Positions 51,486 to 61,719 of a DNA stretch of 64,000 nucleotides are shown here, in pieces. The notes under the pieces are model-generated. The model ran no database searches, was not told the origin of the DNA, and was given only the letters and a program-made list of their open reading frames with translations. This stretch comes from GWE2-42-39 sp963668595 (GTDB taxonomy: Bacteria; Bacteroidota; Bacteroidia; Bacteroidales; Prolixibacteraceae). Position 1 is the stretch's first letter. Every line of letters begins with the position of its first letter. Both the position numbers and the translations under genes were made by a program. The stretch lies in contig OY764876.1 of NCBI GenBank assembly GCA_963668595.1, positions 3,658,001 through 3,722,000 on the forward strand, given 5' to 3'.

Positions 51486-54179
51486 ATGAAAGGCCAATAT
51501 GTTTGTGTAGTCTTGTTCTTTTTTTTGTTCCGCTTCAGTTTTATTTCTGTCGGACAAGAAACCCGGATGAGTGGTACATTGACATTGCATCCATGGGTAA
51601 ATCTTCCAATTATCAATTCAAATGAGGCGAAAGGTGGTTTCCATCAGGTTGCAAATATAGCTGATCGGAATTCAATTCCTGCAACGAGGAGACTTGCAGG
51701 AATGTTTTGCTGGGTGGCTGATGATGGTAATGGTAATTCAAAGTTATATCAGTTATCCGGGACTAATATTACCGATAATGCTACGTGTTGGAAAGAAATA
51801 TCAACGGGTATTCCAGTTCTGAGTTCTGCTCCCGTTTCGCCGAAATTGAATGACTTGTACTTTAATTCGTCAACAAATCATTTGTATAAATATTCGGGAA
51901 CAGATTGGATTCCTGCGTCAATTCCGTATGAAGGCGCGGTTGCAGATGTTGATTTGGGTGTACATGGAATTAAAACGGAATCATTGCGCATAACAGGGGG
52001 AAGTCCTCAGAATGGATATGTGTTGACCACCGATGATTCAGGAAATGCCTCGTGGCAACCGAACGTACAGAATGTTAGTGCAAGCACTGTTGTAATTAGC
52101 GGTGATCTGAAAGCGTCGGAAGACGGTACGCTAACAATCAATGATCATACTGTGAGTTTGACAAAACTGAGTGATTTGGGAGGACAAAAACTAATCGGGA
52201 ATCCTCTGTCTGGTTCGTCTGCACCTTCCGAGATTAGCATTGGCGCAGGACTGAGTTTATCTACAGATGGCACACTATCGGCAACAGTGCCCGATGCCGC
52301 AACTTCGGATCATGCACATTCGTTGGACGAGTTGTCGGATGTGGTAATCGATGCTAACTCGACAGGTGAAATACTTCTGTGGGACGGGACAGAATGGCAA
52401 AATAATACGCTTGCAGAAGCAGGAATACAACCCTCCGGGGCATATTTACAGGCGGCAGATGTTGCCGGGAAAGAAGATGTAGGTAATAAGGTTACCAGTT
52501 TTTCGAGTCCAACAGACAGTCAATATCCGAGTGCCAAATTGGTTAACGATCAGTTGGCGACCAAATCTGATATCGCACACACACATTCTACATACCTGTC
52601 TCTTACAGGAGGAACCATGACGGGAGTACTGACAACCGCTTCTAATTCATCCAGAGGAGGTCTCAATCTCCCTCATGGTGCCCCTCCTTCTTCGCCATCG
52701 AATGGCGACTTGTGGACTACAACTACCGGAGTTTTTGCTCAGGTAAGTGGGGCGACAAAATCATTGGGGATGCCGACATTTGCTGCAAGCGATGCTCAAA
52801 AGCTGCTTCAGGTAAATGATCAGGGGACAGATATTGAATGGAACACGCCTGTAATAATAGGGGGTGATTTAACTGCGTCGGAAGACGGTACGCTAACAAT
52901 CAATGATCATACCGTGAGTTTGACAAAACTGAGTGATTTGGGAGGACAAAAACTAATCGGGAATCCTCTGTCTGGTTCGTCTGCACCTTCCGAGATTAGC
53001 ATTGGCGCAGGACTGAGTTTATCTACAGATGGCACACTATCGGCAACAGTGCCCGATGCCGCAACTTCGGATCATGCACATTCGTTGGACGAGTTGTCGG
53101 ATGTGGTAATCGATGCTAACTCGACAGGTGAAATACTTCTGTGGGACGGGACAGAATGGCAAAATAATACGCTTGCAGAAGCAGGAATACAACCCTCCGG
53201 GGCATATTTACAGGCGGCAGATGTTGCCGGGAAAGAAGATGTAGGTAATAAGGTTACCAGTTTTTCGAGTCCAACAGACAGTCAATATCCGAGTGCCAAA
53301 TTGGTTAACGATCAGTTGGCGACCAAATCCGATATCGCACACACACATTCTACATACCTGTCTCTTACAGGAGGAACCATGACGGGAGTACTGACTGCCG
53401 CTTCTAATTCATCCAGAGGAGGTCTCAATCTCCCTCATGGTGCCCCTCCTTCCTCGCCATCGAATGGCGACTTGTGGACTACAACTACCGGAGTTTTTGC
53501 ACAGGTAAGTGGGGCAACTCAGCAATTAGGTTTACCGCAAGTAACAGTGTCGGATGCAAATAAAGTTTTTCAGGTAAATAATCAGGGAAATAGTGTGGCT
53601 TGGGTATCTCCGCTAACCGTAGGAGGAGATGTAACGGTAGATGAAACCGGAACTTTTACAATTGCCGGATCGGCTGTTAATTCTGCAAAAATTTCGGATG
53701 GAACAATCGTGAATGCAGATATAAATTCTTCTGCAGCCATTGCTGGGACGAAAATCACTCCTGATTTCGGTTCTCTGCCTATTAAAACAACATCAACAGT
53801 GACGGGTTCGAGTTTTGTATCCTCATCTGATAGTCGTTTGAAGCAGAATGTATATACGCTTTCGAATGTGTTGGATAAAATAAATCGCTTACGTGGAGTT
53901 TCCTTTGAGTTTATCGATCAGCAAAAATATGCCAGTGGGCCTCAGATTGGGTTAATTGCCCAGGAATTACAGCAAGAATATCCAGAGCTGGTTTCGATGG
54001 GAGAAGATGGGTTTTTACAAGTTAACTACAGTCAACTTTCAGCAATTGTATTGGAAGGAGTAAAACAACTTAACATGAAAGTGGTGCAAATGCAGGAGCA
54101 GATTACTGTTTTGGAGAAGGCATTCAATAAGCAACAGGAAAAGATTGAGAAAATAATATCCTTCATCAATGGAAAATAG
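51486..54179 (+). CDS. Secreted fibre-like protein with internal duplication and S74 chaperone domain
   Basis: An 897-residue protein from ATG 51486 with a Sec signal peptide ('LFRFSFISVGQ'). A head region ('HQVANIADRNSIPATRRLAG', 'DLYFNSSTNHLYKYSGTDW') resembles Bacteroidota tail-fibre-like proteins. Two nearly identical 254-residue repeats follow ('SEDGTLTINDHTVSLTKLSD' begins each). The C-terminus is a Peptidase_S74 intramolecular chaperone: 'SSDSRLKQNVYTLSNVLDKI', 'IGLIAQELQQEYPELV', 'VNYSQLSAIVLEGVKQLN', ending in a coiled coil. S74 domains trimerise fibres and cut themselves off. Probable trimeric surface fibre. Confidence 0.82.
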   Translation: MKGQYVCVVLFFFLFRFSFISVGQETRMSGTLTLHPWVNLPIINSNEAKGGFHQVANIADRNSIPATRRLAGMFCWVADDGNGNSKLYQLSGTNITDNATCWKEISTGIPVLSSAPVSPKLNDLYFNSSTNHLYKYSGTDWIPASIPYEGAVADVDLGVHGIKTESLRITGGSPQNGYVLTTDDSGNASWQPNVQNVSASTVVISGDLKASEDGTLTINDHTVSLTKLSDLGGQKLIGNPLSGSSAPSEISIGAGLSLSTDGTLSATVPDAATSDHAHSLDELSDVVIDANSTGEILLWDGTEWQNNTLAEAGIQPSGAYLQAADVAGKEDVGNKVTSFSSPTDSQYPSAKLVNDQLATKSDIAHTHSTYLSLTGGTMTGVLTTASNSSRGGLNLPHGAPPSSPSNGDLWTTTTGVFAQVSGATKSLGMPTFAASDAQKLLQVNDQGTDIEWNTPVIIGGDLTASEDGTLTINDHTVSLTKLSDLGGQKLIGNPLSGSSAPSEISIGAGLSLSTDGTLSATVPDAATSDHAHSLDELSDVVIDANSTGEILLWDGTEWQNNTLAEAGIQPSGAYLQAADVAGKEDVGNKVTSFSSPTDSQYPSAKLVNDQLATKSDIAHTHSTYLSLTGGTMTGVLTAASNSSRGGLNLPHGAPPSSPSNGDLWTTTTGVFAQVSGATQQLGLPQVTVSDANKVFQVNNQGNSVAWVSPLTVGGDVTVDETGTFTIAGSAVNSAKISDGTIVNADINSSAAIAGTKITPDFGSLPIKTTSTVTGSSFVSSSDSRLKQNVYTLSNVLDKINRLRGVSFEFIDQQKYASGPQIGLIAQELQQEYPELVSMGEDGFLQVNYSQLSAIVLEGVKQLNMKVVQMQEQITVLEKAFNKQQEKIEKIISFINGK
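52113..52753 (+). repeat. 641-bp direct repeat inside the fibre gene, copy 1
   Basis: Matches 52875-53515 with a constant offset of 762 bases and only a handful of substitutions visible by eye, for example 'catactgtg' against 'catacgtg'-type changes, 'aaatctgat'/'aaatccgat' and 'gacaaccgc'/'gactgccgc'. Identity is about 99 percent. The near-absence of silent differences implies recent duplication or gene conversion. Confidence 0.93.
52875..53515 (+). repeat. 641-bp direct repeat inside the fibre gene, copy 2
   Basis: Second copy of the 52113-52753 unit. The 121 bases between the two copies encode a degenerate linker ('KSLGMPTFAASDAQKLLQVN') that is related to the sequence after copy 2 ('QQLGLPQVTVSDANKVFQVN'), so the full 762-bp period repeats, with the linker more diverged. 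Confidence 0.93.
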
Positions 54180-57100
54180 AAAATGCATACAACGAATGGC
54201 TGTAATAAATGGGATATTTCTTCGGATTTTTATTACTTGCTTTTTCTTTTATGACAGTGCCTCTGCTCAGTTGTTAAGTACTCCGGGAGGGAGAATACTT
54301 TCAACCAGTAGCGGGAAAGTACTTGCAGCAGGAGCTACTTTCTCAGAGGTGGCAATTTTGTCTATTTCCGGGGTGACAGATAATACCGCAATCATTAACG
54401 CAACTGCAATCTCGGATGGTTCTACTTCAATTACAGAAAAAGGATTGATTTGGGCAACATCTTCGTTGAATTTAACTTATGCTGCAAATCTAGGAAAAAA
54501 ATCATTCAGTGGTGGAGCTGGAAATTTTAATCATGCATTGAGTGCCTTGAATCCAGGAACGGTATATTATGTCCGGGCATACGTAATTGTTGATGGAGTT
54601 ACTAAGTACGGAGCCGTACGAACATTTCAGACAATTCCTTCTGCTGTTGCTCCATTTAAGTGTGGCGATATTTTAACAATTAAACACACTGCCGGAGATG
54701 TAGCTCCTGAAAATGTGACCATTAATTACAAAACAGTAATGACGAGTCTCGCTGGGAAAAGCCAATGTTGGATTACCCAAAATCTGGGGGCTGATAATCC
54801 AGCGAATTCATTGGCGGATGCATCGGCAAATGCTGCTGGGTGGTATTGGAAGTTTAATCGAAAACAAGGATATGATTATCAAATTTCAGCACCAACCCCG
54901 GGTTGGGTTTCTGAAACCATTGATGAGATTTCGGATTGGACTCTATCCAATGATCCTTGCTCTATCGAATTGGGTAGCGGTTGGCGAATTCCAACCAAGC
55001 AGGAATGGTATGATGCAAATGAAGTATTTGGCGGACGTATTAGTGCCAACAACTCCTTTCTCTCTGTACTCAAATTGCATGCGGCAGGGTATTTAGTTCT
55101 AACTAATGGTCAATTAGCATCAGGCACAACAGTTGGTTCCAGTTCGAGAGGGACAATGGGAATGATATGGAGTAGTACAAACATGAGCAATATAAATGCA
55201 TATTATTGGGGAATAAATGTTTCTGCGAATAGTGCTGTCGCTAATTATGGGAAGCCTTACGGATTATCAGTTCGTTGTTTGAAAGATAACCCGGTTACTC
55301 CGTTTAATTCGTGTGGTGATCTATTGTTTGTTAATCATACACAAGGCAATGTAGCTCCCGAAACAGTACAAATTGCCTATGGAACCGTTGAAACCAACCT
55401 TGCCGGAAGCACGCAGTGTTGGATTACCCAGAACCTGGGGGCAAAAACTGGTGCATCTAACTTAGTTGACAATTCAGACGCTGCAGCCGGCTGGTACTGG
55501 CAATTTGGACGGAAACAAGGTTATAAGGTGGGGCCAAGCCCCGCATGGAATACAGACTTAACCTCAGAACCACCCTGGGGATACGAAACCGATCCTTGTA
55601 CTATTGAACTGGGAACCGGATGGAGAATTCCTACCTGGCAGGAATGGAGCAAAGTAATTAGTGCAGGTGGTTGGAATATGGCATCAGCCCTAAGCTCTGA
55701 ATTGCATTTGCGGGCAGCTGGGATTGTCGATAGTGGAAATAATGGTTCTACTCAATACCGGGGTATCGGAGGATGGTATTGGTCTATTGATCAATATCCC
55801 GGATACTCTCATGGCGCTTATACCTTGTCATTTAACAGCACTGATGCAAAAGTTGAGATGGGAGGTAAATTGAACGCATTTTCGGTACGATGCGTGAAGA
55901 ATATTGCTCCATCTCAATCGTTTAACTGTGGACAAACCTTAACTATTACTCATGCGCGCATGCAGGATGGTGTTGCACCCGAAACCATCACATTAGATTA
56001 TAAAACCATATTAACTAATTCTGGTGGAACTAATCAATGTTGGATTGCCCAGAATATTGGAGCTACGCGTCAGGCTCTTTCTCTTGTAGATAATACGGAA
56101 TTATCAGGAGGCTGGTATTGGAAGTTTAATCGAAAACAAGCATACAAGAGGGGGCCTAGTCCTGTGTGGGATTCTGACATTTCTTCTGGTGGTTCTGCTT
56201 GGCTTCCAGAGAATGATCCTTGTTCCATTGAATTTGGTTCAAGTTGGCGAATACCTACAATGTCAGAATGGAATAATGTTGTGACAAATTTAAAAACTCC
56301 ATATGGCGCTTTTGGCTCGGAATTAAAATTTCATGCGTCAGGTTGGCTGTCTTCTTCTGGAGGAATATTGGAAAATAGTGGTACTACGGGATATTATTGG
56401 AGCAGTAGTTATTCGAAAGATAGTAAGGGTCTTGCTTTGGTGACAAATACAAGCACTACTAAGTTAGAGTCCAATGTTATTCCTGGTGCTGGGTATGCTT
56501 TTTCTGTCCGGTGTATAAAAGATGAGATTCAAAGTGTATTTGTTGATTGTGGAGATATATTGCATGTGATACATTCTCCAACACGCAACGTTGCACCAGA
56601 GCCTAAACAGATTGCTTACGAAACTGTTGGTGTAAACACTTCAGATGGAAAAACTCAGTGTTGGATTACGCAAAATCTGGGGGCAAATAAATCTGCAGAA
56701 ATGGGTAGTGATAACAATGTTTTGGCGATTGGCTGGTATTGGCAGTTTGCTCAAAAACAAGGCTATAAGTATGGTCCTTCCCCTTCATGGGATGGTTCAA
56801 TGACAATTCCTGACAATAGCTGGGATGCAGATAATGATCCTTGTCAGATTGAGTTGGGACAGGGCTGGCACGTTCCTACCAAACTTGATTGGGAAAATGT
56901 TATCTCTGGTTGGACAAGTTATACCGATGCGTATAATTCTCCTTTAAAATTGCATACATCCGGATTTATGTATTATACAAATGGAGCTTTAGATCTAAAC
57001 AGTACCGTTGGGAATTTTTGGACTGGGACTGGATTTGATAATGAAACGGCTTATGTATTACAGTTTAATGAATTATCTTCTGGCGTAGCTTTTATTCGGC

Positions 57101-58374
57101 ACGATAAAAGATATGGTTTTGCGCTGCGCTGTTTAAAAGAACAAGCCCTTCCTGTATTTAACAATTGTGGCGATAAAATTAGTGTTTATCATGATACTAA
57201 AAGAGGTGTGGCACCTAAGCGAGTAACAATTAATTATCAAACAGCCTTAGGGAATGCTCCGAATCAAAGTTTGTGCTGGATTACTCAAAATCTGGGGGCA
57301 AGTACTCTGGGCTCTTCGATAGAGGACTACTCCCGGGAAGCTTTGGGGTGGTATTGGGCTTTCAATATGAAAAAGGGATATGAAATATCTATTCCCGGGA
57401 CAGTGACGAATGATACTCCAGATCCGGGAGATTGGAATGTAGCAAACGATCCTTGTACTATTGAGTTAGGTACCGGTTGGCATGTGCCAGCAACATTTGA
57501 ATGGGAATATGAGATTGCAGGATGGACGATTGCAACAGCACTTAAATCGCCGTTATACATTCGTGCAGCAGGTACTGGTACCTATCCTTATTATGTAGGG
57601 CAGAAAGGATATTATTGGACAAACAAGCAATGGGATCAAAGTTCAGGTGTTGCATCATACTACGTATCGGTATCTTCTACTAATACAAGTGTTTTGCCTG
57701 GAGGAAAGTCTGGAGGGCATAGTGTTCGCTGTGTGAAAAATATGATTCCTACTCCGTTTAAAAAGTGCGGTGATTTATTGACCGTAAATCATGATCCTGC
57801 AAATGGAGTCGCTCCGGTTAAGACTACAATTAGTTATGGGACTGTTTTATATGGTCGGACCGATTTACATCAACCAGAAAAGTGCTGGATTACTCAAAAT
57901 CTTGGAGCGAGTGTTCCCGCAACTAATTATGCTGATAACTCAGAGGAAGCTTCAGGTTGGTATTGGCAATTTAATCGATTAAGAGGATATCGGTTTAATT
58001 ATTCTCTTCCTTTTACTTCTGTTGCAGAAGATAGTGATTGGCTTGCATTAAATGACCCTTGTTCCAAGGAATTGGGTGCAGGATGGAGGATTCCTACATA
58101 TAATGAGTGGTTTTACGGAACGACTGGATGGTTGACTTATTCTGATGCATTTATGTCTAAATTGCATCTAAGACCGTCTGGATATATTTGGTATAACTAT
58201 AACAATGGGACAGTGTATTTAAATCGTATTGGGCTAGGTGATACTTCTCATCTTTGGACAAAAGAACAAAAAGATGTTGGTTATGGTAATGCTTTTGGAA
58301 TAGGATCTGGTTATAGTACAATGCAAGGGCAGAATAAGTCATATGGTTTGTCGATTCGTTGTATTAAAGATTAA
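54169..58374 (+). CDS. Secreted protein with an Fn3-like domain and six FISUMP domains
   Basis: A 1401-residue exported protein starting at 54169, overlapping the fibre gene by 11 bases. After a signal peptide ('FFYDSASAQ') and an Fn3-like module (about 50-160), six tandem domains of roughly 200 residues each begin with a Cys-Gly pattern ('FKCGDILTIKHTAGDVAPEN', 'FNSCGDLLFVNHTQGNVAPE', 'FKKCGDLLTVNHDPANGVAP'). All share 'CWITQNLGA', 'ASGWYWQFNR'-like, 'NDPC.IELG.GWRIPT..EW' and end 'SVRC(L/I)K', the Fibrobacter succinogenes major paralogous (FISUMP) domain. Function of that domain is poorly known; surface display with the fibre is inferred. Confidence 0.88.
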   Translation: MENRKCIQRMAVINGIFLRIFITCFFFYDSASAQLLSTPGGRILSTSSGKVLAAGATFSEVAILSISGVTDNTAIINATAISDGSTSITEKGLIWATSSLNLTYAANLGKKSFSGGAGNFNHALSALNPGTVYYVRAYVIVDGVTKYGAVRTFQTIPSAVAPFKCGDILTIKHTAGDVAPENVTINYKTVMTSLAGKSQCWITQNLGADNPANSLADASANAAGWYWKFNRKQGYDYQISAPTPGWVSETIDEISDWTLSNDPCSIELGSGWRIPTKQEWYDANEVFGGRISANNSFLSVLKLHAAGYLVLTNGQLASGTTVGSSSRGTMGMIWSSTNMSNINAYYWGINVSANSAVANYGKPYGLSVRCLKDNPVTPFNSCGDLLFVNHTQGNVAPETVQIAYGTVETNLAGSTQCWITQNLGAKTGASNLVDNSDAAAGWYWQFGRKQGYKVGPSPAWNTDLTSEPPWGYETDPCTIELGTGWRIPTWQEWSKVISAGGWNMASALSSELHLRAAGIVDSGNNGSTQYRGIGGWYWSIDQYPGYSHGAYTLSFNSTDAKVEMGGKLNAFSVRCVKNIAPSQSFNCGQTLTITHARMQDGVAPETITLDYKTILTNSGGTNQCWIAQNIGATRQALSLVDNTELSGGWYWKFNRKQAYKRGPSPVWDSDISSGGSAWLPENDPCSIEFGSSWRIPTMSEWNNVVTNLKTPYGAFGSELKFHASGWLSSSGGILENSGTTGYYWSSSYSKDSKGLALVTNTSTTKLESNVIPGAGYAFSVRCIKDEIQSVFVDCGDILHVIHSPTRNVAPEPKQIAYETVGVNTSDGKTQCWITQNLGANKSAEMGSDNNVLAIGWYWQFAQKQGYKYGPSPSWDGSMTIPDNSWDADNDPCQIELGQGWHVPTKLDWENVISGWTSYTDAYNSPLKLHTSGFMYYTNGALDLNSTVGNFWTGTGFDNETAYVLQFNELSSGVAFIRHDKRYGFALRCLKEQALPVFNNCGDKISVYHDTKRGVAPKRVTINYQTALGNAPNQSLCWITQNLGASTLGSSIEDYSREALGWYWAFNMKKGYEISIPGTVTNDTPDPGDWNVANDPCTIELGTGWHVPATFEWEYEIAGWTIATALKSPLYIRAAGTGTYPYYVGQKGYYWTNKQWDQSSGVASYYVSVSSTNTSVLPGGKSGGHSVRCVKNMIPTPFKKCGDLLTVNHDPANGVAPVKTTISYGTVLYGRTDLHQPEKCWITQNLGASVPATNYADNSEEASGWYWQFNRLRGYRFNYSLPFTSVAEDSDWLALNDPCSKELGAGWRIPTYNEWFYGTTGWLTYSDAFMSKLHLRPSGYIWYNYNNGTVYLNRIGLGDTSHLWTKEQKDVGYGNAFGIGSGYSTMQGQNKSYGLSIRCIKD

Positions 58375-58408
58375 AATGATAATGAATACTATTAATAAAG
58401 CTATAGAA

Positions 58409-59821
58409 ATGAAAAAATGGGTATTTTTTTTATTGTTGATTTGTTCTGCTGTTTTCGCTGAGGGCAAAGATATTCAGATTAAAATTCATCTGCGGGGGGT
58501 GTACGAGAGTAAAATATCGTTGATGCCATTGAGCGGAGATAATGCATTTAAACCCATCGCCGAAGGGAATGGAGTAAAAAACGGCGATATAGCTACCATT
58601 GCCGTTCCAGCTGATAAATTGCCGGGCGAATTTGTGCTTCGTTTCGACTATAAACAGAAACAGGAAGATACTCCTTACCCAGCCGAGAAACAGCTTATTC
58701 TTTCCGATCAGGACATTGAGCTATGGGTAAGTCCAATTTATAGTAATAATCCGGATAGCACATGGTTTCAGGAAGGCGAAAAAGAGAATTCTGCTTTTTT
58801 GCGGTTTATGCGTGAGAACAATGATCGAAAACAGCAGGTTGGCTTGTTGCAGAACTTCATGATGAATTATGACGACAGCCAATCTAAATTCTATCAACTC
58901 GGTATTCAGGAATTTGAAAAACGAAGAACTGCATACAATCAGTGGCTTAACGAACAATCAAAAAAATACAGCAACTTATTTATCAGCCATACTTTTCAGT
59001 TTCAGCATGTATCACCTGTTGCTTTTAACGGAAAACCCGAGGAACATACGCAAAGCCTGATTGAAAACTATTTCGAAGGTATCGATATGAATGATACCTT
59101 GATTTTGCACACACGAAATTTGCCGGAGTGGATGAACGGCTATGTAAATATGTATGGAGCAATGGCTACATCAGAGCAACTGCGCGACTCGCTGTTTATT
59201 CTGGCAGGGCAGCGAGCCATCGAAAATGCACGCATGGGCCACCCTGAAGTATATGGATGGATGGTCGATTATTTCTACAAGGGTTATGAGTCGTTCGGAA
59301 TGGAAAAAGGAACGGTTATGCTGCAACGATATATTGATGACCCGAATTGTTTGACAAGCAAGCGGCAGGAAATAATCAAGCGTTTCGTCGGGATGCAAAA
59401 AATGAAGAAAGGGGCACTGGCTCCCATTTTTGAAGCGGAAATGTTCAACGGCATGAAACTTCGTTTTGATGGCGTTTCGAAACAGAAAAAATACGAACTA
59501 GTTGTGTTTTACGAATCGGATTGCAGTCACTGTAAAGAGTTACTTAAAGAATTGTCGGATTGGTACCATGTTCCTGAAAATAAGGTTTGGTTCGAAATCA
59601 TCACTGTTGCTATGGACAATGATCGCAAGATATGGGAACAAAATTACGAGAAAAACAAGTTTGAGTGGTACGATGTATGGGCTTCGGGTGGCGTGAACAG
59701 CAAGGCGGCAAATGATTATTTCATTCTTAGCACTCCAGTAATCTACATTATCAATAAAGACATGAAAATTGAAGCGACACCGGAAAACCTAAAAGGAATT
59801 GAAGATTTTTTGAATGAATAA
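58409..59821 (+). CDS. Secreted thioredoxin-fold protein (DUF5106-like N-terminal part)
   Basis: About 470 residues with a Sec signal peptide ('WVFFLLLICSAVFAEG'). ATG 58376 is an alternative start. The first 330 residues look like the helical/beta N-terminal module of Bacteroidota thiol-disulfide proteins ('IKIHLRGVYESKISLMPLSG', 'QLILSDQDIELWV'). The C-terminal 140 residues form a thioredoxin fold with redox pair 'FYESDCSHCKELLKEL' (CxxC) and 'LSTPVIYIINKDMKIEATPE', the cis-Pro region. Likely periplasmic or surface thiol oxidoreductase serving the Cys-rich FISUMP proteins encoded upstream (inference from co-location). Confidence 0.8.
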   Translation: MKKWVFFLLLICSAVFAEGKDIQIKIHLRGVYESKISLMPLSGDNAFKPIAEGNGVKNGDIATIAVPADKLPGEFVLRFDYKQKQEDTPYPAEKQLILSDQDIELWVSPIYSNNPDSTWFQEGEKENSAFLRFMRENNDRKQQVGLLQNFMMNYDDSQSKFYQLGIQEFEKRRTAYNQWLNEQSKKYSNLFISHTFQFQHVSPVAFNGKPEEHTQSLIENYFEGIDMNDTLILHTRNLPEWMNGYVNMYGAMATSEQLRDSLFILAGQRAIENARMGHPEVYGWMVDYFYKGYESFGMEKGTVMLQRYIDDPNCLTSKRQEIIKRFVGMQKMKKGALAPIFEAEMFNGMKLRFDGVSKQKKYELVVFYESDCSHCKELLKELSDWYHVPENKVWFEIITVAMDNDRKIWEQNYEKNKFEWYDVWASGGVNSKAANDYFILSTPVIYIINKDMKIEATPENLKGIEDFLNE

Positions 59822-60130
59822 TCCGACTTGTGATGATTGGATTCTACTCCGGCAGCATTCAGTTTTTTTGCTGGCCGGGAATAACGAATATACAAACTGT
59901 ACTTCCATTTTATTCGGTCAATCATTAATATCATTATTGTTTAAAAACGGAAGTGTTATCAAATTTTTTCAGAAAAATAAGAACTTGAAACAACTGCAAC
60001 AAATAAAGACGATTGATTTAATGAAAGATGAATGCAGCAGAGAAGATCGGGAGTTTTCTCTATTCATTTACTTTTTATTGAATATACGGCTTTGATAGGT
60101 TTGCTGGCAATCAAAAAAAAGAATGTAAAT
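59822..60130. other. 309-base intergenic region before the CotH-like gene
   Basis: No gene or clear terminator found. The frame of the CotH-like gene is open to 60032, but the ATG at 60131 begins a proper signal peptide. Confidence 0.4.
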
Positions 60131-61579
60131 ATGTTGAAATACAATTTATTAGTCCTGTTTTTAATGCAGTTGCTAATTGCAAAATACATATCGGCTCAGG
60201 ACGGGAAAAATCTATTTAACGATACAATTCTGCATAAAATAGAATTTTTTGAAGTTGATACTTCCCAAATAGCTGATCCTGAATTCAAGGGAATCTACCA
60301 GTCGGTTCAAATTAAAATCGATGGGGTCGAATTCGAACAGGTAGGTTTGAGCACCAAGGGCGAAAAATCGTATGCAGCTGCACCAAACAACAAAAAGCCT
60401 TTTAAAATTAAAATGAACAAATATGTTACCGGTCAAAAATGCGACGGTATAAAGCGGTTTAATCTTCACAATAACTTGTACGACAACAGCATCATGCGCG
60501 AAAAATTTACTTGCGACGGTTCCTTGATGCTTGGAATTCCGGCTCCGCGCATTGCCTTTACCGAGGTTTATATTAACGGTGATTACTGGGGAGTTTATAC
60601 GCTGGTAGAAGCGCAGGATGAGATTTACAAAAGAACTTTTGGCGACGACGATGGGGTTACCATGGAGTCGTTTGGTTCGGAAGCAAACCTGTTAAATCTG
60701 GTGTATTACGGCGACGTCCCGGATAATTATGCAGGTCAGTACGTGGTCGATAAGGGAGATGAAGAGACAACCTGGGGCTTATGGATAAAGTTATTGTATA
60801 AAATCAATACCCTTCCGGCCCGCGAAGCCTATGTCGATTCGGTATCGAAGTACATCGACTACCCAAGTTATTTCAGATTTAACGCGGTACTCGATTACAA
60901 TCTGAATGCGGAGCCTAAAAACAGAAACGGAATATATTATTTCGATATTGAAACGAAGAAGTGGTACACCATCTGTTGGGACCAAAACGTATCGTTTTCT
61001 GATTTTGGCGATCCAAATCTGGCTGTATTTCCAAATACAGCAATGACCGGTTTTTTGGATAAATATGCCACTTATTTTGAGTTTTCAGACGCATACAACA
61101 AGACGCTTTGCCGGTTGGCAAATGAAATATTTACCGATGAGGCCGTCAATTCAAAGGTAATGACCTTCAGAAAAGTCATTGACGAAGCTGTTCGCCGGGA
61201 TACCCGAAAAGGATTCACCTTCAAACAATACGAGCAAAGTCTTCTCGATTTGCGCAATTTTATTTTTACGCGAAACATCGTTGCAAGCAAATTTCTGGAG
61301 ACTCAAAATTATTCCTGTTCTGCAACCGGAATTAGCGTAATAAAGAATGAATCAGAAATTCGCGTTTTTCCGGTTCCTGCAACCAACTATGTGAATGTAA
61401 TCGCGCCGGAATTTGACGAGCTTGACTACGAGATATACAGTGTGCAGGGTACTCCAGTTTTGAAAGGGAGTTTAGTTGATTCGACCATTGTCATTTCCAG
61501 CCTTTCAACAGGAGTTTACTTCCTGAAAATACGCCAAAAAGATGGTTGGTTAACGGAAATGAAATTGATAAAGATGTAA
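60131..61579 (+). CDS. CotH-like protein with T9SS sorting domain
   Basis: A 482-residue secreted protein. Signal peptide 'LLVLFLMQLLIAKYISAQ', then a CotH domain: 'IDGVEFEQVGLSTKGEKSYA', 'KRFNLHNNLYDNSIMREKFT', 'EVYINGDYWGVYTLVEAQDE' and 'WYTICWDQNVSFSDFGDPN'. CotH proteins are atypical secreted protein kinases in spore coats; here the context is a Gram-negative cell surface. The C-terminus is a T9SS type A domain ('IRVFPVPATNYVNVIAPEFD', 'LSTGVYFLKIRQKDGW'). Kinase activity not shown by sequence alone. Confidence 0.86.
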   Translation: MLKYNLLVLFLMQLLIAKYISAQDGKNLFNDTILHKIEFFEVDTSQIADPEFKGIYQSVQIKIDGVEFEQVGLSTKGEKSYAAAPNNKKPFKIKMNKYVTGQKCDGIKRFNLHNNLYDNSIMREKFTCDGSLMLGIPAPRIAFTEVYINGDYWGVYTLVEAQDEIYKRTFGDDDGVTMESFGSEANLLNLVYYGDVPDNYAGQYVVDKGDEETTWGLWIKLLYKINTLPAREAYVDSVSKYIDYPSYFRFNAVLDYNLNAEPKNRNGIYYFDIETKKWYTICWDQNVSFSDFGDPNLAVFPNTAMTGFLDKYATYFEFSDAYNKTLCRLANEIFTDEAVNSKVMTFRKVIDEAVRRDTRKGFTFKQYEQSLLDLRNFIFTRNIVASKFLETQNYSCSATGISVIKNESEIRVFPVPATNYVNVIAPEFDELDYEIYSVQGTPVLKGSLVDSTIVISSLSTGVYFLKIRQKDGWLTEMKLIKM

Positions 61580-61719
61580 ATGTGATCGGGAGAATTAGTC
61601 TATTACTTCAGGTATATCTTCCTGATTTATAAATGTAAAATTCAGGTAATATAAAAATCGGAAATGATTTAGAGTTTAGTCAATTCAAATCGTTTCACTG
61701 CAACAGGAACAAACTGGAA

